Positions 33,695 through 42,601 of a stretch of 64,000 nt of DNA are shown here, piece after piece (positions within the stretch are counted from its first letter, which is position 1; each line of letters begins with the position of its first letter). The position numbers were made by a program, and so were the translations under genes. Source of the DNA: Anaerozeibacter sp031551775 (GTDB taxonomy: Bacteria > Bacillota > Clostridia > Christensenellales > Aristaeellaceae); the NCBI GenBank assembly GCA_031551775.1, contig JAVBND010000010.1:18260-82259 (forward strand), read 5' to 3'. Under the pieces are notes generated by a model. It worked only from the letters and a program-made list of their open reading frames with translations. It was not told the origin of the DNA and did no database searches.

Positions 33695-34621
33695 TTATAG
33701 GAACTGCGTCAGTCCCATGTATAGCGGAATGATGGCGATGGACAATATTGTCGAAACCAGGAGGCCTCCCGCCGCGTATTCGACGTCCGCGCCGCGGTCG
33801 CCCGCCGCGATGGTGGTTTGCGTCATGACCGGCATGGCCGATTGAATGAAGAGCACCGGGCGCATGAGCCCGGGGACGGGCAGGATGAACGAGGTCAGGA
33901 GCAGCAGCCCCGGACCGATCAGGTACCGCCCGATGAGCATCGGCGCGTAGCCCTTGTTCCACTTGAGCGCGCCGCGCGAGATCATGTTCATGATGACGTA
34001 GCCGGTATAGATCAGCGACAGGGGCGTGACCAGCGCGCCCAGGTACCCGGCTGTACGCATCACAAACGAGGGCAGCTTGACGCCGATCAGTACCAATCCG
34101 GCGCTCAGCAAGAACGCCAAGAGCGGCACCGGCAAGAGCTTCTTAAGCCCGAGGCTGCCGCCCTGCCCGCCGTCCCTGGCCATCAGGAAATTGCCGATCG
34201 ACCAAAACAGGCTGGTGTTGGCGATATAGTAGATGAGGGCGTAGGGCATGGCCGCGCTTCCAAACAGCGCCACCGCGACCGGCACGCCGATGAAGACCGA
34301 GTTGGAAAACGAGAACATGGACACGAACACGCCGCGGCGCTTCCCGTCGATCCCAAACAGCCGCGCACACAGGAATCCCGCCGCGACGGTAAGCAGAATT
34401 GACAGATAGGTCCCCGCGATCCCGCCCGCGCTTTCGATCAGCTTCTCGCGCGTAAACTCGCCCATCATGTTGCTCAGAACCAGCGCGCCCAGTCCCACAT
34501 TGACGGTCAGGCGTGCAAGCAGCTTTGCGCCCGCCTGATCGATCCATTTGATGCGGGTGAGCAGCATGCCCGCCCCTATGAGCAAGAAAATAGAGACCAC
34601 CACCGATATCGCATCGAGCAT
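33695..34621 (-). CDS. AEC-family membrane transporter (auxin efflux carrier type)
   Basis: A 308-residue protein with about ten membrane helices in two inverted halves. Family traits include the broken-helix stretch FSNSVFIGVPVAVALFG in the first half and QSAMPVMTQTTIAAGDRGAD in the second. AEC proteins export or import small organic acids; the malonate carrier MdcF is one known member. It lies 18 nt after leuA and 15 nt before lplA, so it belongs to the same leftward operon. The substrate is unknown. Confidence 0.85.
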   Translation of the reverse strand: MLDAISVVVSIFLLIGAGMLLTRIKWIDQAGAKLLARLTVNVGLGALVLSNMMGEFTREKLIESAGGIAGTYLSILLTVAAGFLCARLFGIDGKRRGVFVSMFSFSNSVFIGVPVAVALFGSAAMPYALIYYIANTSLFWSIGNFLMARDGGQGGSLGLKKLLPVPLLAFLLSAGLVLIGVKLPSFVMRTAGYLGALVTPLSLIYTGYVIMNMISRGALKWNKGYAPMLIGRYLIGPGLLLLTSFILPVPGLMRPVLFIQSAMPVMTQTTIAAGDRGADVEYAAGGLLVSTILSIAIIPLYMGLTQFL

Positions 34622-34639
34622 ATCTGTCCCCGCCCCTTC

Positions 34640-36328
34640 TTACGCTTGCTGCCGCTCACCCCTGAGCGCGCGGTTGACGGCGCTCAAAACGCCCTTGATC
34701 GAAGCGATGGAGACGTTGTTTTCGATCCCCACGCCAAACACGCGCTCGCCCTTGTACCTAAGCTCGATATAGGCCACGGCCTTGGCGCTCGAACCTTCGC
34801 CGATGGCGTGCTCGTGATAGCCTTGGAAGGCAAAGCCATCGATGTGCGCCTGCTGCATGGCTTGGAAGAACGCGTCAATCGGGCCGTTTCCGGTCCCCGA
34901 GAGCGTGTATTCGCGGCTGCGGTACGTGATCGTGCCTTCAAACTGCACGACGGAATGCCCCCAATCGCCGCGCTCGGAAATATCGTGGCGCACAAGGCGG
35001 TAGGGCGTATCCATTTCGCAGTATTCGCTCACAAACAAGCGCAAAAGCTGATCCGCCGAGAGTTCCTTGCCCAGGCGATCGGCTTCATGCTGCACAAGCT
35101 GGCCGAAATCGGCGTGCATTTCGCGGGGCAGCTTGTAGCCGTAGCGCGCCTGCAAGAGGTACGCCGCGCCGCCCTTGCCCGACTGTGAATTGATGCGGAT
35201 GATCGGCTCATAGGACCGCCCAAGGTCGCGCGGGTCGATGGGCAGGTAGGGCATCTGCCACTTGGGCATTTCGTGCTCGCGGCGGTAGTCGAAGCCCTTC
35301 TTGATCGCGTCCTGATGCGAACCGGCAAACGCGGTAAAGACCAGGTCGCCCGCGTAGGGGTGGCGCTCGTGCACGTGCATGCGCGAGCAGCGCTCATAGG
35401 TTCCGCGAAGCGATTCAATGTCGGAAAAATCAAGCCCCGGGTCGATTCCCTGCGTGTATAGGTTGAGCGCCAGGGTAATGAGATCGACGTTGCCCGTCCT
35501 TTCGCCGTTGCCAAAGAGCGTGCCCTCGACGCGCCCCGCGCCGGCCAGCATGGCAAGCTCCGCGCAGGCAACGCCGGTGCCGCGGTCGTTGTGCGGGTGT
35601 ACGGACAGAATGATTGAGTCGTTTTTTTCTATATGGCCGATGAAATATTCCACCTGATCGGCGTAATTGTTGGGCGTCGCGGTCTCGACGGTCGCGGGGA
35701 GGTTGACGATCAGCTTGTTGTCAGGCGTCGCGCCAAAGGCTTCGATCATGCGCGCGCACAGCTCGACGGCATAGTCCGGCTCAGTGCCCGAAAAACACTC
35801 GGGCGAAAACTCAAAGCGGATGCCCGCGCCGCCGTCGCTTCGCGCCTTGGCAAGCGCCACCATGAGGTGAGCGGCCGACACGGCCATGTCGATCACACCC
35901 TGGCGTCCCGCCTGATAAACCACCTGGCGGAAAAAGGGCGAGGAATTGATGTAGAGGTGGACGATGGCGGACGGGGCGCCTTCGATGGCTTCAAAGGTGC
36001 GGCGGATCAGGTGCTCGCGCGCCTGGGTGAGCACCTGGATGGATACATCGTCCGGGACGAGCCCGCGCTCGATCACGGCGCGCGTAAAGTCGAACTCGAC
36101 CTGGGAAGCCGAGGGAAAGCTGACTTCGATTTCCTTGAAACCGAGCTTCACCAGCGCGAGGAAAAACTCCAGCTTTTCCTCAAAGGTCATGGGATCGACA
36201 AGCGCCTGATTGCCGTCGCGCAGGTCGGTAGAACACCACACGGGCGCGCGCGTCACCTGATTCGCGGGCCAGCGGCGCTCTTTCAAAGGCACCGGCTTAA
36301 ACGGAATATACTTATCGGCCTGATTCAT
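34640..36328 (-). CDS. leuA: 2-isopropylmalate synthase (long, type 2 form)
   Basis: A 562-residue enzyme of the long LeuA type. The HMGL-like barrel has WCSTDLRDGNQAL, the segment FSPECFSGTEPDYAV and the metal motif LSVHPHNDRGTGVA. The active-site-helix region has GNGERTGNVDLI. The C-terminal leucine-sensing domain includes YTLSGTGNGPIDAFFQAM. It condenses acetyl-CoA with 2-ketoisovalerate, the first step of leucine synthesis, with feedback control expected. No T-box or leader peptide is visible in the 146-bp upstream space. No other leucine gene is adjacent. ATG 36328 follows CGGAGG. Confidence 0.95.
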   Translation of the reverse strand: MNQADKYIPFKPVPLKERRWPANQVTRAPVWCSTDLRDGNQALVDPMTFEEKLEFFLALVKLGFKEIEVSFPSASQVEFDFTRAVIERGLVPDDVSIQVLTQAREHLIRRTFEAIEGAPSAIVHLYINSSPFFRQVVYQAGRQGVIDMAVSAAHLMVALAKARSDGGAGIRFEFSPECFSGTEPDYAVELCARMIEAFGATPDNKLIVNLPATVETATPNNYADQVEYFIGHIEKNDSIILSVHPHNDRGTGVACAELAMLAGAGRVEGTLFGNGERTGNVDLITLALNLYTQGIDPGLDFSDIESLRGTYERCSRMHVHERHPYAGDLVFTAFAGSHQDAIKKGFDYRREHEMPKWQMPYLPIDPRDLGRSYEPIIRINSQSGKGGAAYLLQARYGYKLPREMHADFGQLVQHEADRLGKELSADQLLRLFVSEYCEMDTPYRLVRHDISERGDWGHSVVQFEGTITYRSREYTLSGTGNGPIDAFFQAMQQAHIDGFAFQGYHEHAIGEGSSAKAVAYIELRYKGERVFGVGIENNVSIASIKGVLSAVNRALRGERQQA

Positions 36329-36360
36329 AAAGCCTCCGCTCGGGTTCCATAATAGCCCCT

Positions 36361-36389
36361 ATTATCCGGCATTTTCATCACTTTGTCAA
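36361..36389 (-). promoter_or_regulatory. Promoter of leuA operon
   Basis: On the minus strand, TTGACA (36384-36389), a 17-nt spacer and GATAAT (36361-36366). The leader to the ATG is only about 25 nt, which leaves no room for a T-box riboswitch. Confidence 0.8.
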
Positions 36390-36412
36390 TCGCGTCAGGT
36401 GAAAGTAAACAT

Positions 36413-36441
36413 TTGCGAACGGCCCCGGTTTGTGTTAGAAT
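36413..36441 (+). promoter_or_regulatory. Promoter of the dnaD-like gene
   Basis: TTGCGA (4 of 6), a 17-nt spacer and TAGAAT (5 of 6) at 36436-36441, 33 nt upstream of the ATG and divergent from the leuA promoter. Confidence 0.65.
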
Positions 36442-36474
36442 ATGATCTACCAATTGCTCATCGGAGGCGTGCGC

Positions 36475-37935
36475 ATGTCATTTTGCACATTTTCGGATCA
36501 ATTCGCCATGTACGACGTGACGCCAGTGGAGAACCTGTTCCTGCTGGAATACATGCCCTATGCCAAGGGTGATTACGTGCGCGTGTATCTGTACGGCATG
36601 ATGCTGTGCCGGCACGGCCTGGGCGCGGACACGCTGGAGAAATGCGCCCAGCAGCTCAATCTTGAGCGGGACAAGGTGCTGGAGGCGTTTAAGTATTGGG
36701 AGGACAAGGGTCTGGTTACGCGCATGAGCGACAACCCGCCCACCTATCAATACAGCAACGTGCGCAGCGTCTTCGGGCAAAGCCCGGCGCTCGACGAATC
36801 GATCTATGTCTATGCCGAGCTCGACAAGAAACTCGAAGCAATTTTCGGAAACCTCGAAAGGCGTTACCGCGAGGCTGCGGCGGACTGGGTGGACGATCTG
36901 GGGCTAAAGAGCGATGTAGTGATCGAGATGGCGCGCCAGGTAGACCGGAAGCTGACCGAAAAAAACGGCGGCAAGCAAAGAAGCGTTCCCTACGCCTTTA
37001 CCGCGCTCAAGGACTGCGCGCTTGACTGGGCGGAGCGGGGCATCAATACGGTAGAAGCCGCCCGGCTCGAAGGGCAAAAGGGCATGCCGCCCTACCTGGC
37101 CGCGCGGCAGGTGCTGTCGGGCTTTAACCTCAGGCGCAACCCGACCGCCGCCGAAGTCGCCATGGCCGCGAAATGGCTGGAAGAATGGGGCTACGGCGAA
37201 GCGGAGATCCTCGGCGCGCTCAAGGAAACCACCAAGACCGCCAATCCCTCGTTTGCCTACCTAGACGGCGTGCTCAAGGGCATGATGAACCGTGAAAACC
37301 AGGGAGATTCCCGGGAAGAAGTCAAGCGCGTCCTCGAAGCGCTGGGCGCGTCCTCGCGCACGCCCACGGACGACCTCATGCGCTCCTATGACAAGGCAAT
37401 CGCGCAGGGATTTGCGCCGGATACGGTGCTGCGCGCCGCCGCGCTGTGCAACGCCAAGGGCCAGCGCACGTTTGAAAAACTCAACGATGTGCTGGGCAAG
37501 TGGCTTTCGCTGGGGCTCACGACGATTGACAAAGTCGAAAGCTACCTCGAGCGGCGCGCGAGCCTTCGAAAGCTGACGCTTGCGATCTTCGAAAAGGCGG
37601 GCGTTTCGCGCGACCCCACCGACGCCGACCTCGACCAGACGCTTGATTGGATGAGCTTGGCGGAGCCGGAAATGATCCTGTGCGCCGCCGAATTCGCGCG
37701 CGGGCTCTCGATCCCCTCCCGTTCGATCACAAAACGGCTCAAGGAATGGGCACAGGCGGGGATCGCCGATGTGGAGGCCGCCAAGGCCTTCAAGCGCCCC
37801 GCGCAGGGGAAGGCGGACAACGCCGCGCAAAACAAAAACCCGGCACTCAATTATGAGCAGCGGAATTTGGACGAAAAATACTATGAGGACTACCTCCTGG
37901 ACATCGAGCGCTCGCGCAGAAAGGAACAAACATGA
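36475..37935 (+). CDS. DnaD-family replication initiation protein with multiple C-terminal repeats
   Basis: A 486-residue protein, about twice the length of Bacillus DnaD. Residues 1-85 form a winged-helix DNA-binding domain (SDQFAMYDVTPVENLFLLEY, then VLEAFKYWEDKGLV). A linker follows. Three units then each begin with a similar turn (NPTAAEV near residue 210, TPTDDLM near 285, DPTDADL near 370) and continue as helical DnaD/DnaB_2-like blocks of about 70-75 residues. An acidic tail ends YYEDYLLDIERSRRKE. The family helps load the replicative helicase. Its stop overlaps the helicase-loader gene by 4 nt. ATG 36475 follows CGGAGG. Confidence 0.88.
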   Translation: MSFCTFSDQFAMYDVTPVENLFLLEYMPYAKGDYVRVYLYGMMLCRHGLGADTLEKCAQQLNLERDKVLEAFKYWEDKGLVTRMSDNPPTYQYSNVRSVFGQSPALDESIYVYAELDKKLEAIFGNLERRYREAAADWVDDLGLKSDVVIEMARQVDRKLTEKNGGKQRSVPYAFTALKDCALDWAERGINTVEAARLEGQKGMPPYLAARQVLSGFNLRRNPTAAEVAMAAKWLEEWGYGEAEILGALKETTKTANPSFAYLDGVLKGMMNRENQGDSREEVKRVLEALGASSRTPTDDLMRSYDKAIAQGFAPDTVLRAAALCNAKGQRTFEKLNDVLGKWLSLGLTTIDKVESYLERRASLRKLTLAIFEKAGVSRDPTDADLDQTLDWMSLAEPEMILCAAEFARGLSIPSRSITKRLKEWAQAGIADVEAAKAFKRPAQGKADNAAQNKNPALNYEQRNLDEKYYEDYLLDIERSRRKEQT

Positions 37936-38897
37936 CGCAGGGCGAAGCCGTACAACGGACCGAAAGGGAATACGCGAGCCAGAGAGCAAAGAACGAATCC
38001 GAGCGCGACGCGCGCGTGGCCGAAGTTCGTCAAAAAATCCCGGAGATCGCGCGCCTTCAGGCGGAACTGGCCGCCGCTTTTGCCGACGGCGCGCGCCGCG
38101 CATTGGTCGATGGCGCACAAGCCGCGCACATCGCGCAGGCGCTGCGGACTCGCGCGGGCGATGTGCAGCGCCAGATCGCATGCCGGCTTGAAGCCGCCGG
38201 TTTTCCTCAAAATTATATGGACATCCGTTGCCGTTGCGGCACATGCCGCGACACCGGCTACGTGGGCGAGGACATGCGCGGGCGCTGTCAGTGCTTCACT
38301 CAGCGCGTGTTGGCGCTGCGCTTTGAACACGCCGAAGGGTTGCCCGAACACAGCTTTGAACGCTTCGACGAGCGCCTTTATCCAAGCGCTTCCCAGCGCG
38401 CTCAGGCGGTCGAAGCCCGAAACCTCCTGGAAACCTACGCCGAGCGCTTTCCGGAAAGCGGCGCGCTCAACCTGCTGCTGCTGGGCGCGAGCGGCCTTGG
38501 CAAGACGTTCCTGCTCGACAGCGTGGCGCGGCGCATCAGCGAGCGCGGTTACGTGACGCTTCGCATCAGCGCATTTCGCATGTTTGAAGGCATGCGCGCC
38601 TACCACATGGGCGAAAACCAGTCGGGAACGGCGTTTGAGCAAATGCTGAACTGCCCTTGCCTCTTGATCGACGACCTGGGCGCCGAGCCGATGTTTAAGA
38701 ACATCACGGTTGAATACCTGTTCACGCTTTTGAGCGAGCGCGCCGCCGCCCGCCGCCATACGGCAATCGCCACCAACCTATCGCTGGTTCAATTGGCCGA
38801 GCGCTACGGTGAGCGCGTGGTATCGCGCCTGCTCGACCGATCGACGACCGAGATCATCCGCTTAAGCGGTGAAGACCTTCGCACGAGGCGGAACTGA
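37932..38897 (+). CDS. DnaI/DnaC-type helicase loader ATPase
   Basis: A 321-residue AAA+ protein. The first 100 residues are helical (the helicase-binding part), followed by a zinc-knuckle-like cluster RCRCGTCRDTGYVGEDMRG then CQC. Walker A is LLLGASGLGKTFLL, Walker B CLLIDDLGAEP, sensor TAIATNLS and the Arg finger region RVVSRLLDRS. It loads the replicative DnaB-type helicase during initiation or restart. Coupling with the DnaD-family gene (ATGA overlap) matches the functional link known in Bacillota. Confidence 0.9.
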   Translation: MTQGEAVQRTEREYASQRAKNESERDARVAEVRQKIPEIARLQAELAAAFADGARRALVDGAQAAHIAQALRTRAGDVQRQIACRLEAAGFPQNYMDIRCRCGTCRDTGYVGEDMRGRCQCFTQRVLALRFEHAEGLPEHSFERFDERLYPSASQRAQAVEARNLLETYAERFPESGALNLLLLGASGLGKTFLLDSVARRISERGYVTLRISAFRMFEGMRAYHMGENQSGTAFEQMLNCPCLLIDDLGAEPMFKNITVEYLFTLLSERAAARRHTAIATNLSLVQLAERYGERVVSRLLDRSTTEIIRLSGEDLRTRRN

Positions 38898-39388
38898 TGG
38901 ACGCGAAGATACAAATCTACGCGCGCCTTGGCGCGCTGGGCATTCCCCTGAAGCGCCTTGAACACGACGAGGCGCACACCATGGACGACCTAAAAGAAGT
39001 CATGGATCAACTTGATTGCGTGATCCCCAAGAATCTGTTCCTGGCGCCGCGCAACCAATCGCACTTTTATCTGTGCCTCGTCATGCCGGACGCGCCCTTT
39101 CGCACCGCCGACATCTCAAAGCAGATCATCTCTTCGCGCTTGAGCTTTGCGTCCGCCGAGAAAATGCGCGAAATGCTGCGCACCCACCCCGGCGCGCTCA
39201 GCCCCATGGGCCTGATCTTTGAAAGCGCGCGCGCGGTTACGCTGCTCGTCGATGAGCGCCTGAAGGACGAAGCCTACCTGGGCTTTCATCCAAACGACAA
39301 CCGGGAGACGCTGGCCATGGCAGGCGCCGATTTCTTTCAAAAGTTCCTGCCCGCCGCTGGGCACGAGCCGCACTTCGTGCGCCTGTAG
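38897..39388 (+). CDS. Prolyl-tRNA editing protein (YbaK/ProX family)
   Basis: A 163-residue single-domain protein of the YbaK/aaRS-associated deacylase family, stand-alone ProX type. It has HDEAHTMDDLKEVMDQLDC, PKNLFLAPRNQSHFYLCLVM and the C-terminal GFHPNDNRETLAMAGADFF. The family removes mis-attached alanine or cysteine from tRNA-Pro. Its ATG overlaps the stop of the loader gene by one base. Convergent with nagA, only 5 nt between stops and no terminator between. Confidence 0.9.
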   Translation: MDAKIQIYARLGALGIPLKRLEHDEAHTMDDLKEVMDQLDCVIPKNLFLAPRNQSHFYLCLVMPDAPFRTADISKQIISSRLSFASAEKMREMLRTHPGALSPMGLIFESARAVTLLVDERLKDEAYLGFHPNDNRETLAMAGADFFQKFLPAAGHEPHFVRL

Positions 39389-39393
39389 GGCGG

Positions 39394-40575
39394 TTATTCC
39401 AAGTTTCCCAAAGGGAGCGGATGAACGGCTTCGCCTTCCAGAACGACTTGCTCAACGCGCACCATGTCGTCCATGATGATCAGGTTGGCTGCCTTTCCTT
39501 CTTCCAGCGAGCCGACCTCGTCGTCGATGCCCAGCAGGCGGGCCGGATTGAGCGTGGCGAAGCGGATGGCGTGGCACAGGCCATAGCCCGTGTGCTTCAT
39601 GAGGTTGCGGCAGGCGCAGTCGAGCGTCAGTCGGCTGCCCGCCAGGTACCCCTCATCGTCGTAGTTCAGGTCCGCTCCGTAGGCGATGCCCGCAGCTTCG
39701 TTGTTTTTGCAATCCGCCTTGCCGGGCATGGAATCGCTGATCAGAATGATCCGCTCCACGCCCTTGACGCGCACGACCATCTTGATCATGTCGGGCGCGA
39801 CGTGGATGCCGTTCTCGTCCGAGATCAATTCCGCGTACATATCGGGGTCGTAGAGCGTAAACTCGTCGCAGCCCGCGCCGATGGTACCCTGCGCAAAGCC
39901 TTTGGCCTTGCCCGAATCGCCGTGGTGGGTCTGTACCTTGACGCCGTAATGCTTGACCTTTTTGCACATCGCGGCCGTCGCCTTGGAGTGTCCAAGGGCA
40001 AAGATCGCGCGGGGATTGACCGCCTTCACATAGGCCATGAAACCCTCAATGCCCTCGCGCGCGGGATCAACCGCCCACACGCGCGCCATTTCCCCGATCC
40101 CGTCAACCAGCGCCCGATAGTCGGCCTCGTCGATCGGGCCGTTCCACTTAAGCCCGCTCTGGTAGCTGCCGAACGCGCCCATGTAAGGGCCTTCCATATA
40201 AAGTCCCTTCAAAATGCGCCCCGCGCCATGCCGCGATGCCTCGCGAACGCGTTTGGCGCCCGCGAGCATTTCCTCGCGCGTCAGATTCATGTAGAAGGCG
40301 GGCAAAACCGTCGTTTCCCCGTGGCTTAAAAAGTGCGCCGCGCAGCCGAGCGGATCTTTGTCGAAGGTAGCCTCTCCCGCGCCGTGGTTGTGGATGTCGA
40401 TCAGGCCGGGCGCGGTATACTTGCCCTTGGCGTCGATGATGGCCGCGTTTGCCGGGATGGTTACGCTTTGGGCCGGTCCCACTTGACGGATCACCCCGCC
40501 TTCAAAGGTGATGGCGCCGTCCCAGATGATCCCATCCTCCATGATGAGCTTGGTGTTGACGATTGCTTGCATCAT
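39394..40575 (-). CDS. nagA: N-acetylglucosamine-6-phosphate deacetylase
   Basis: A 393-residue amidohydrolase. It has the first metal motif APGLIDIHNHGAGEATFD, then LKGLYMEGPYMG, ALGHSKAT and the catalytic Asp in ILISDSMPGK. It hydrolyses GlcNAc-6-phosphate to GlcN-6-phosphate and acetate. The start is ATG 40575 with GAGGGGGTGAGG upstream; the frame extends further without a ribosome site. It is the last gene of a leftward operon behind a NagB-like gene and an ABC importer, so it may act on a related N-acetylated amino-sugar phosphate. No kinase for the imported sugar is present. Confidence 0.93.
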   Translation of the reverse strand: MMQAIVNTKLIMEDGIIWDGAITFEGGVIRQVGPAQSVTIPANAAIIDAKGKYTAPGLIDIHNHGAGEATFDKDPLGCAAHFLSHGETTVLPAFYMNLTREEMLAGAKRVREASRHGAGRILKGLYMEGPYMGAFGSYQSGLKWNGPIDEADYRALVDGIGEMARVWAVDPAREGIEGFMAYVKAVNPRAIFALGHSKATAAMCKKVKHYGVKVQTHHGDSGKAKGFAQGTIGAGCDEFTLYDPDMYAELISDENGIHVAPDMIKMVVRVKGVERIILISDSMPGKADCKNNEAAGIAYGADLNYDDEGYLAGSRLTLDCACRNLMKHTGYGLCHAIRFATLNPARLLGIDDEVGSLEEGKAANLIIMDDMVRVEQVVLEGEAVHPLPLGNLE

Positions 40576-40606
40576 GTCCCTCACCCCCTCTTGTGCCGCC
40601 TCCCGC

Positions 40607-41563
40607 CTACAGCGCCCAGTCGCTCTGGCCGTCCCGCCAAACCGCAAAGGGACGCGCGAGCGCCTCGCTGACGTAGCATATCCCCTTGCCCAAGCGCATG
40701 ATGGACGCCGGGCACTGCATGGAAATCGGCCCGTAGAGTTCCAGGCGCGAAATCATACGCTGCCAGGAATCGCCCGCCGGATTGCAAAAAGTATGCAGCT
40801 CAAAGCGTTCGCGGGCGTTTGCGATGTCGCGCGGACCGATGGTCACGGCGCGCGGCGGCACCGCCCACACATCGCCCGAAGCGCCCATGGGCGCGAACAG
40901 GGAGTTTTCGCAGATGGTCAGGGGCGTCTCCGTGGTCAGGCGCGAGCCCAGCTTCAGGAATTCCGCCAAGGAATCCGCGCGGAACTCGTCGGCGCCGGGA
41001 TCGATGAAGGCCGTATGCCCCGGCCAGCCGGTGGCCGAATAGACGACGTCCGCGCCGCCTCCGCCGACCTCCTCAATGATCGATGTATAGACATTGACCC
41101 CGCTGTTTTCATTGGTGAACACATGCCAGTTTTCCACCGCCGGACGCAGGTCCGCGCGGATTTTATAGTAGAAGTGGTTCAGGAACGAGTAGCCCAGGCC
41201 CGCGCCGTAGGTAAGCGGGGCGACGTTTCCGTCCTCGTCCGCCCATTCGTCCATCGCAAAGGCGTGCACGTTGCGGCAGGAAACATTGTGCCGGTTGATC
41301 ATTTCCGCGATGGCCTGGTACGCGCCCGGCCACTGGTTGGGGAAGATCATCGTCAGGCGCGTGTCGTTGACATCGCTCAGATAGACGCGGTGAAAAACAT
41401 CCAGCACCAGCATAAGCGTGGGATCGTGAACCACGCGAACGCTGTAGCCGTTTTCATTGGTGTACTCCATCTCCTCGCGGCGGATATTGCGCGCGCGCGC
41501 GAGGACCTCCGGGGCGTATTTGGGCAGCCAGGGCGCCGGTTGAAAGCGAAATTCGGGGTTCAT
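40607..41563 (-). CDS. Divergent NagB-like sugar-phosphate isomerase/deaminase
   Basis: A 318-residue protein of the glucosamine-6-phosphate deaminase fold. The segment NVHAFAMDEWADEDG corresponds to the NMDEY motif with the catalytic Asp. SATGWPGHTAFIDPG corresponds to GxGxDGHIAFNEP, but Asp before His is replaced by Pro and the Asn-Glu is replaced by Ile-Asp. It is about 50 residues longer than NagB (about 266). The family interconverts amino-sugar phosphates with keto-sugar phosphates and ammonia. The motif changes suggest a different substrate or a lost step. It sits between the importer permease and nagA. ATG 41563 follows GGACGGAG. Confidence 0.72.
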   Translation of the reverse strand: MNPEFRFQPAPWLPKYAPEVLARARNIRREEMEYTNENGYSVRVVHDPTLMLVLDVFHRVYLSDVNDTRLTMIFPNQWPGAYQAIAEMINRHNVSCRNVHAFAMDEWADEDGNVAPLTYGAGLGYSFLNHFYYKIRADLRPAVENWHVFTNENSGVNVYTSIIEEVGGGGADVVYSATGWPGHTAFIDPGADEFRADSLAEFLKLGSRLTTETPLTICENSLFAPMGASGDVWAVPPRAVTIGPRDIANARERFELHTFCNPAGDSWQRMISRLELYGPISMQCPASIMRLGKGICYVSEALARPFAVWRDGQSDWAL

Positions 41564-41599
41564 TGTGTTTTCTCCGTCCTTTCTGATCCTTTGGAAACA

Positions 41600-42589
41600 T
41601 CAGCCCTGTCGGCGGCGGTTGGCCTCGTCAATGGCCACCGAAATCACCATGATGCTGCCGATGAGCACGTTTTGCAGGTTTGTATCGATACCGAACAGCG
41701 TCAGCGCGTTGGAGATCAACGCCATCAGCAATATGCCCAGGAAGGTTCCGAGGATCGAGCCCTCGCCGCCGTTGAGCGAGACGCCGCCGATGAGCAGCGC
41801 TGAAATGACGCGGAATTCAACGCCCTGTCCAAGCGAGGCGGGCGCCGAACCGTAGCGTGAGATGGAAAGCACGCCCGCGAAGGCGGCGCACAGGCCGATC
41901 AGCATGTAGAGGACGTAGACGAACTTTTTCACATGGATGCCCGAGAGTTGCGCCGATTCTCGGTTGGAGCCGATGAAGTAGGACTGGTGGAAAAAAGAGA
42001 TATACTTGAGCAGGAACGCGGCGATGGCGGTGATGACGACCATGGAGACAATGAGCGTTGATATCCCGAAGAGGTTCCAGTCCTGCACGATGGCCTTGAA
42101 GCCGAGGGGGAAGTTCGAGAGCGTCGAGGAGTTGATGATCATCAGTCCAACGCCCTTGAACACCATCCAGGTGCCCATGGTGGCGATCATCGGCAGTACC
42201 TTGAGCCGCACGATGATGAAGCCGTTGAGCGCGCCGATGATCACTCCGGCCAGCAATCCGCCGAGTATGCACACCGGGATGGGCATCTTCTGGTTGAGCA
42301 TCAGACCGCACACAAACGCCGAACAGCCCATGTTGGAGCCGACAGAAAAATCGGTGTTCCCGGCGATCAGGGAGATGGTCAGAAACGCGCCGATGATCAT
42401 GTCCGTGGCCATGTAGTTTCCGACAATGCGGAAGTTGGCCGGGGTCAGGAATTGGCGGGAATTGATGCTCATAAACACCGACAGAAGCAGCACCAGCAAA
42501 AGAATGACGATTTCGCGCACTTCAAATATGCGCCTGACCACGTGCCTTACGCCGCTTTCCCGGTTGACGGCCGCGCTTTTTTCATTCAT
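41600..42589 (-). CDS. Ribose-type sugar ABC importer, permease (amino-sugar operon)
   Basis: A 329-residue membrane protein of the RbsC class. It has the signature FLTISLIAGNTDFSVGSNMG, where GNTDFS replaces GGIDLS. Other motifs are IGSNRESAQLSGIHVKKF and ALLIGGVSLNGGEGSILGT. It follows the ATPase by 12 nt, and the NagB-like gene follows it by 36 nt. Substrate by context: an amino sugar or its derivative. Confidence 0.92.
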   Translation of the reverse strand: MNEKSAAVNRESGVRHVVRRIFEVREIVILLLVLLLSVFMSINSRQFLTPANFRIVGNYMATDMIIGAFLTISLIAGNTDFSVGSNMGCSAFVCGLMLNQKMPIPVCILGGLLAGVIIGALNGFIIVRLKVLPMIATMGTWMVFKGVGLMIINSSTLSNFPLGFKAIVQDWNLFGISTLIVSMVVITAIAAFLLKYISFFHQSYFIGSNRESAQLSGIHVKKFVYVLYMLIGLCAAFAGVLSISRYGSAPASLGQGVEFRVISALLIGGVSLNGGEGSILGTFLGILLMALISNALTLFGIDTNLQNVLIGSIMVISVAIDEANRRRQG

Positions 42590-42601
42590 GTCCTTCCCTC
42601 C

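Noticed and set aside
36329..36474. T-box or leader peptide control of leuA
   Set aside because: The predicted promoter leaves only about 25 nt of leader, and no T-box consensus or Leu-rich small frame is present.
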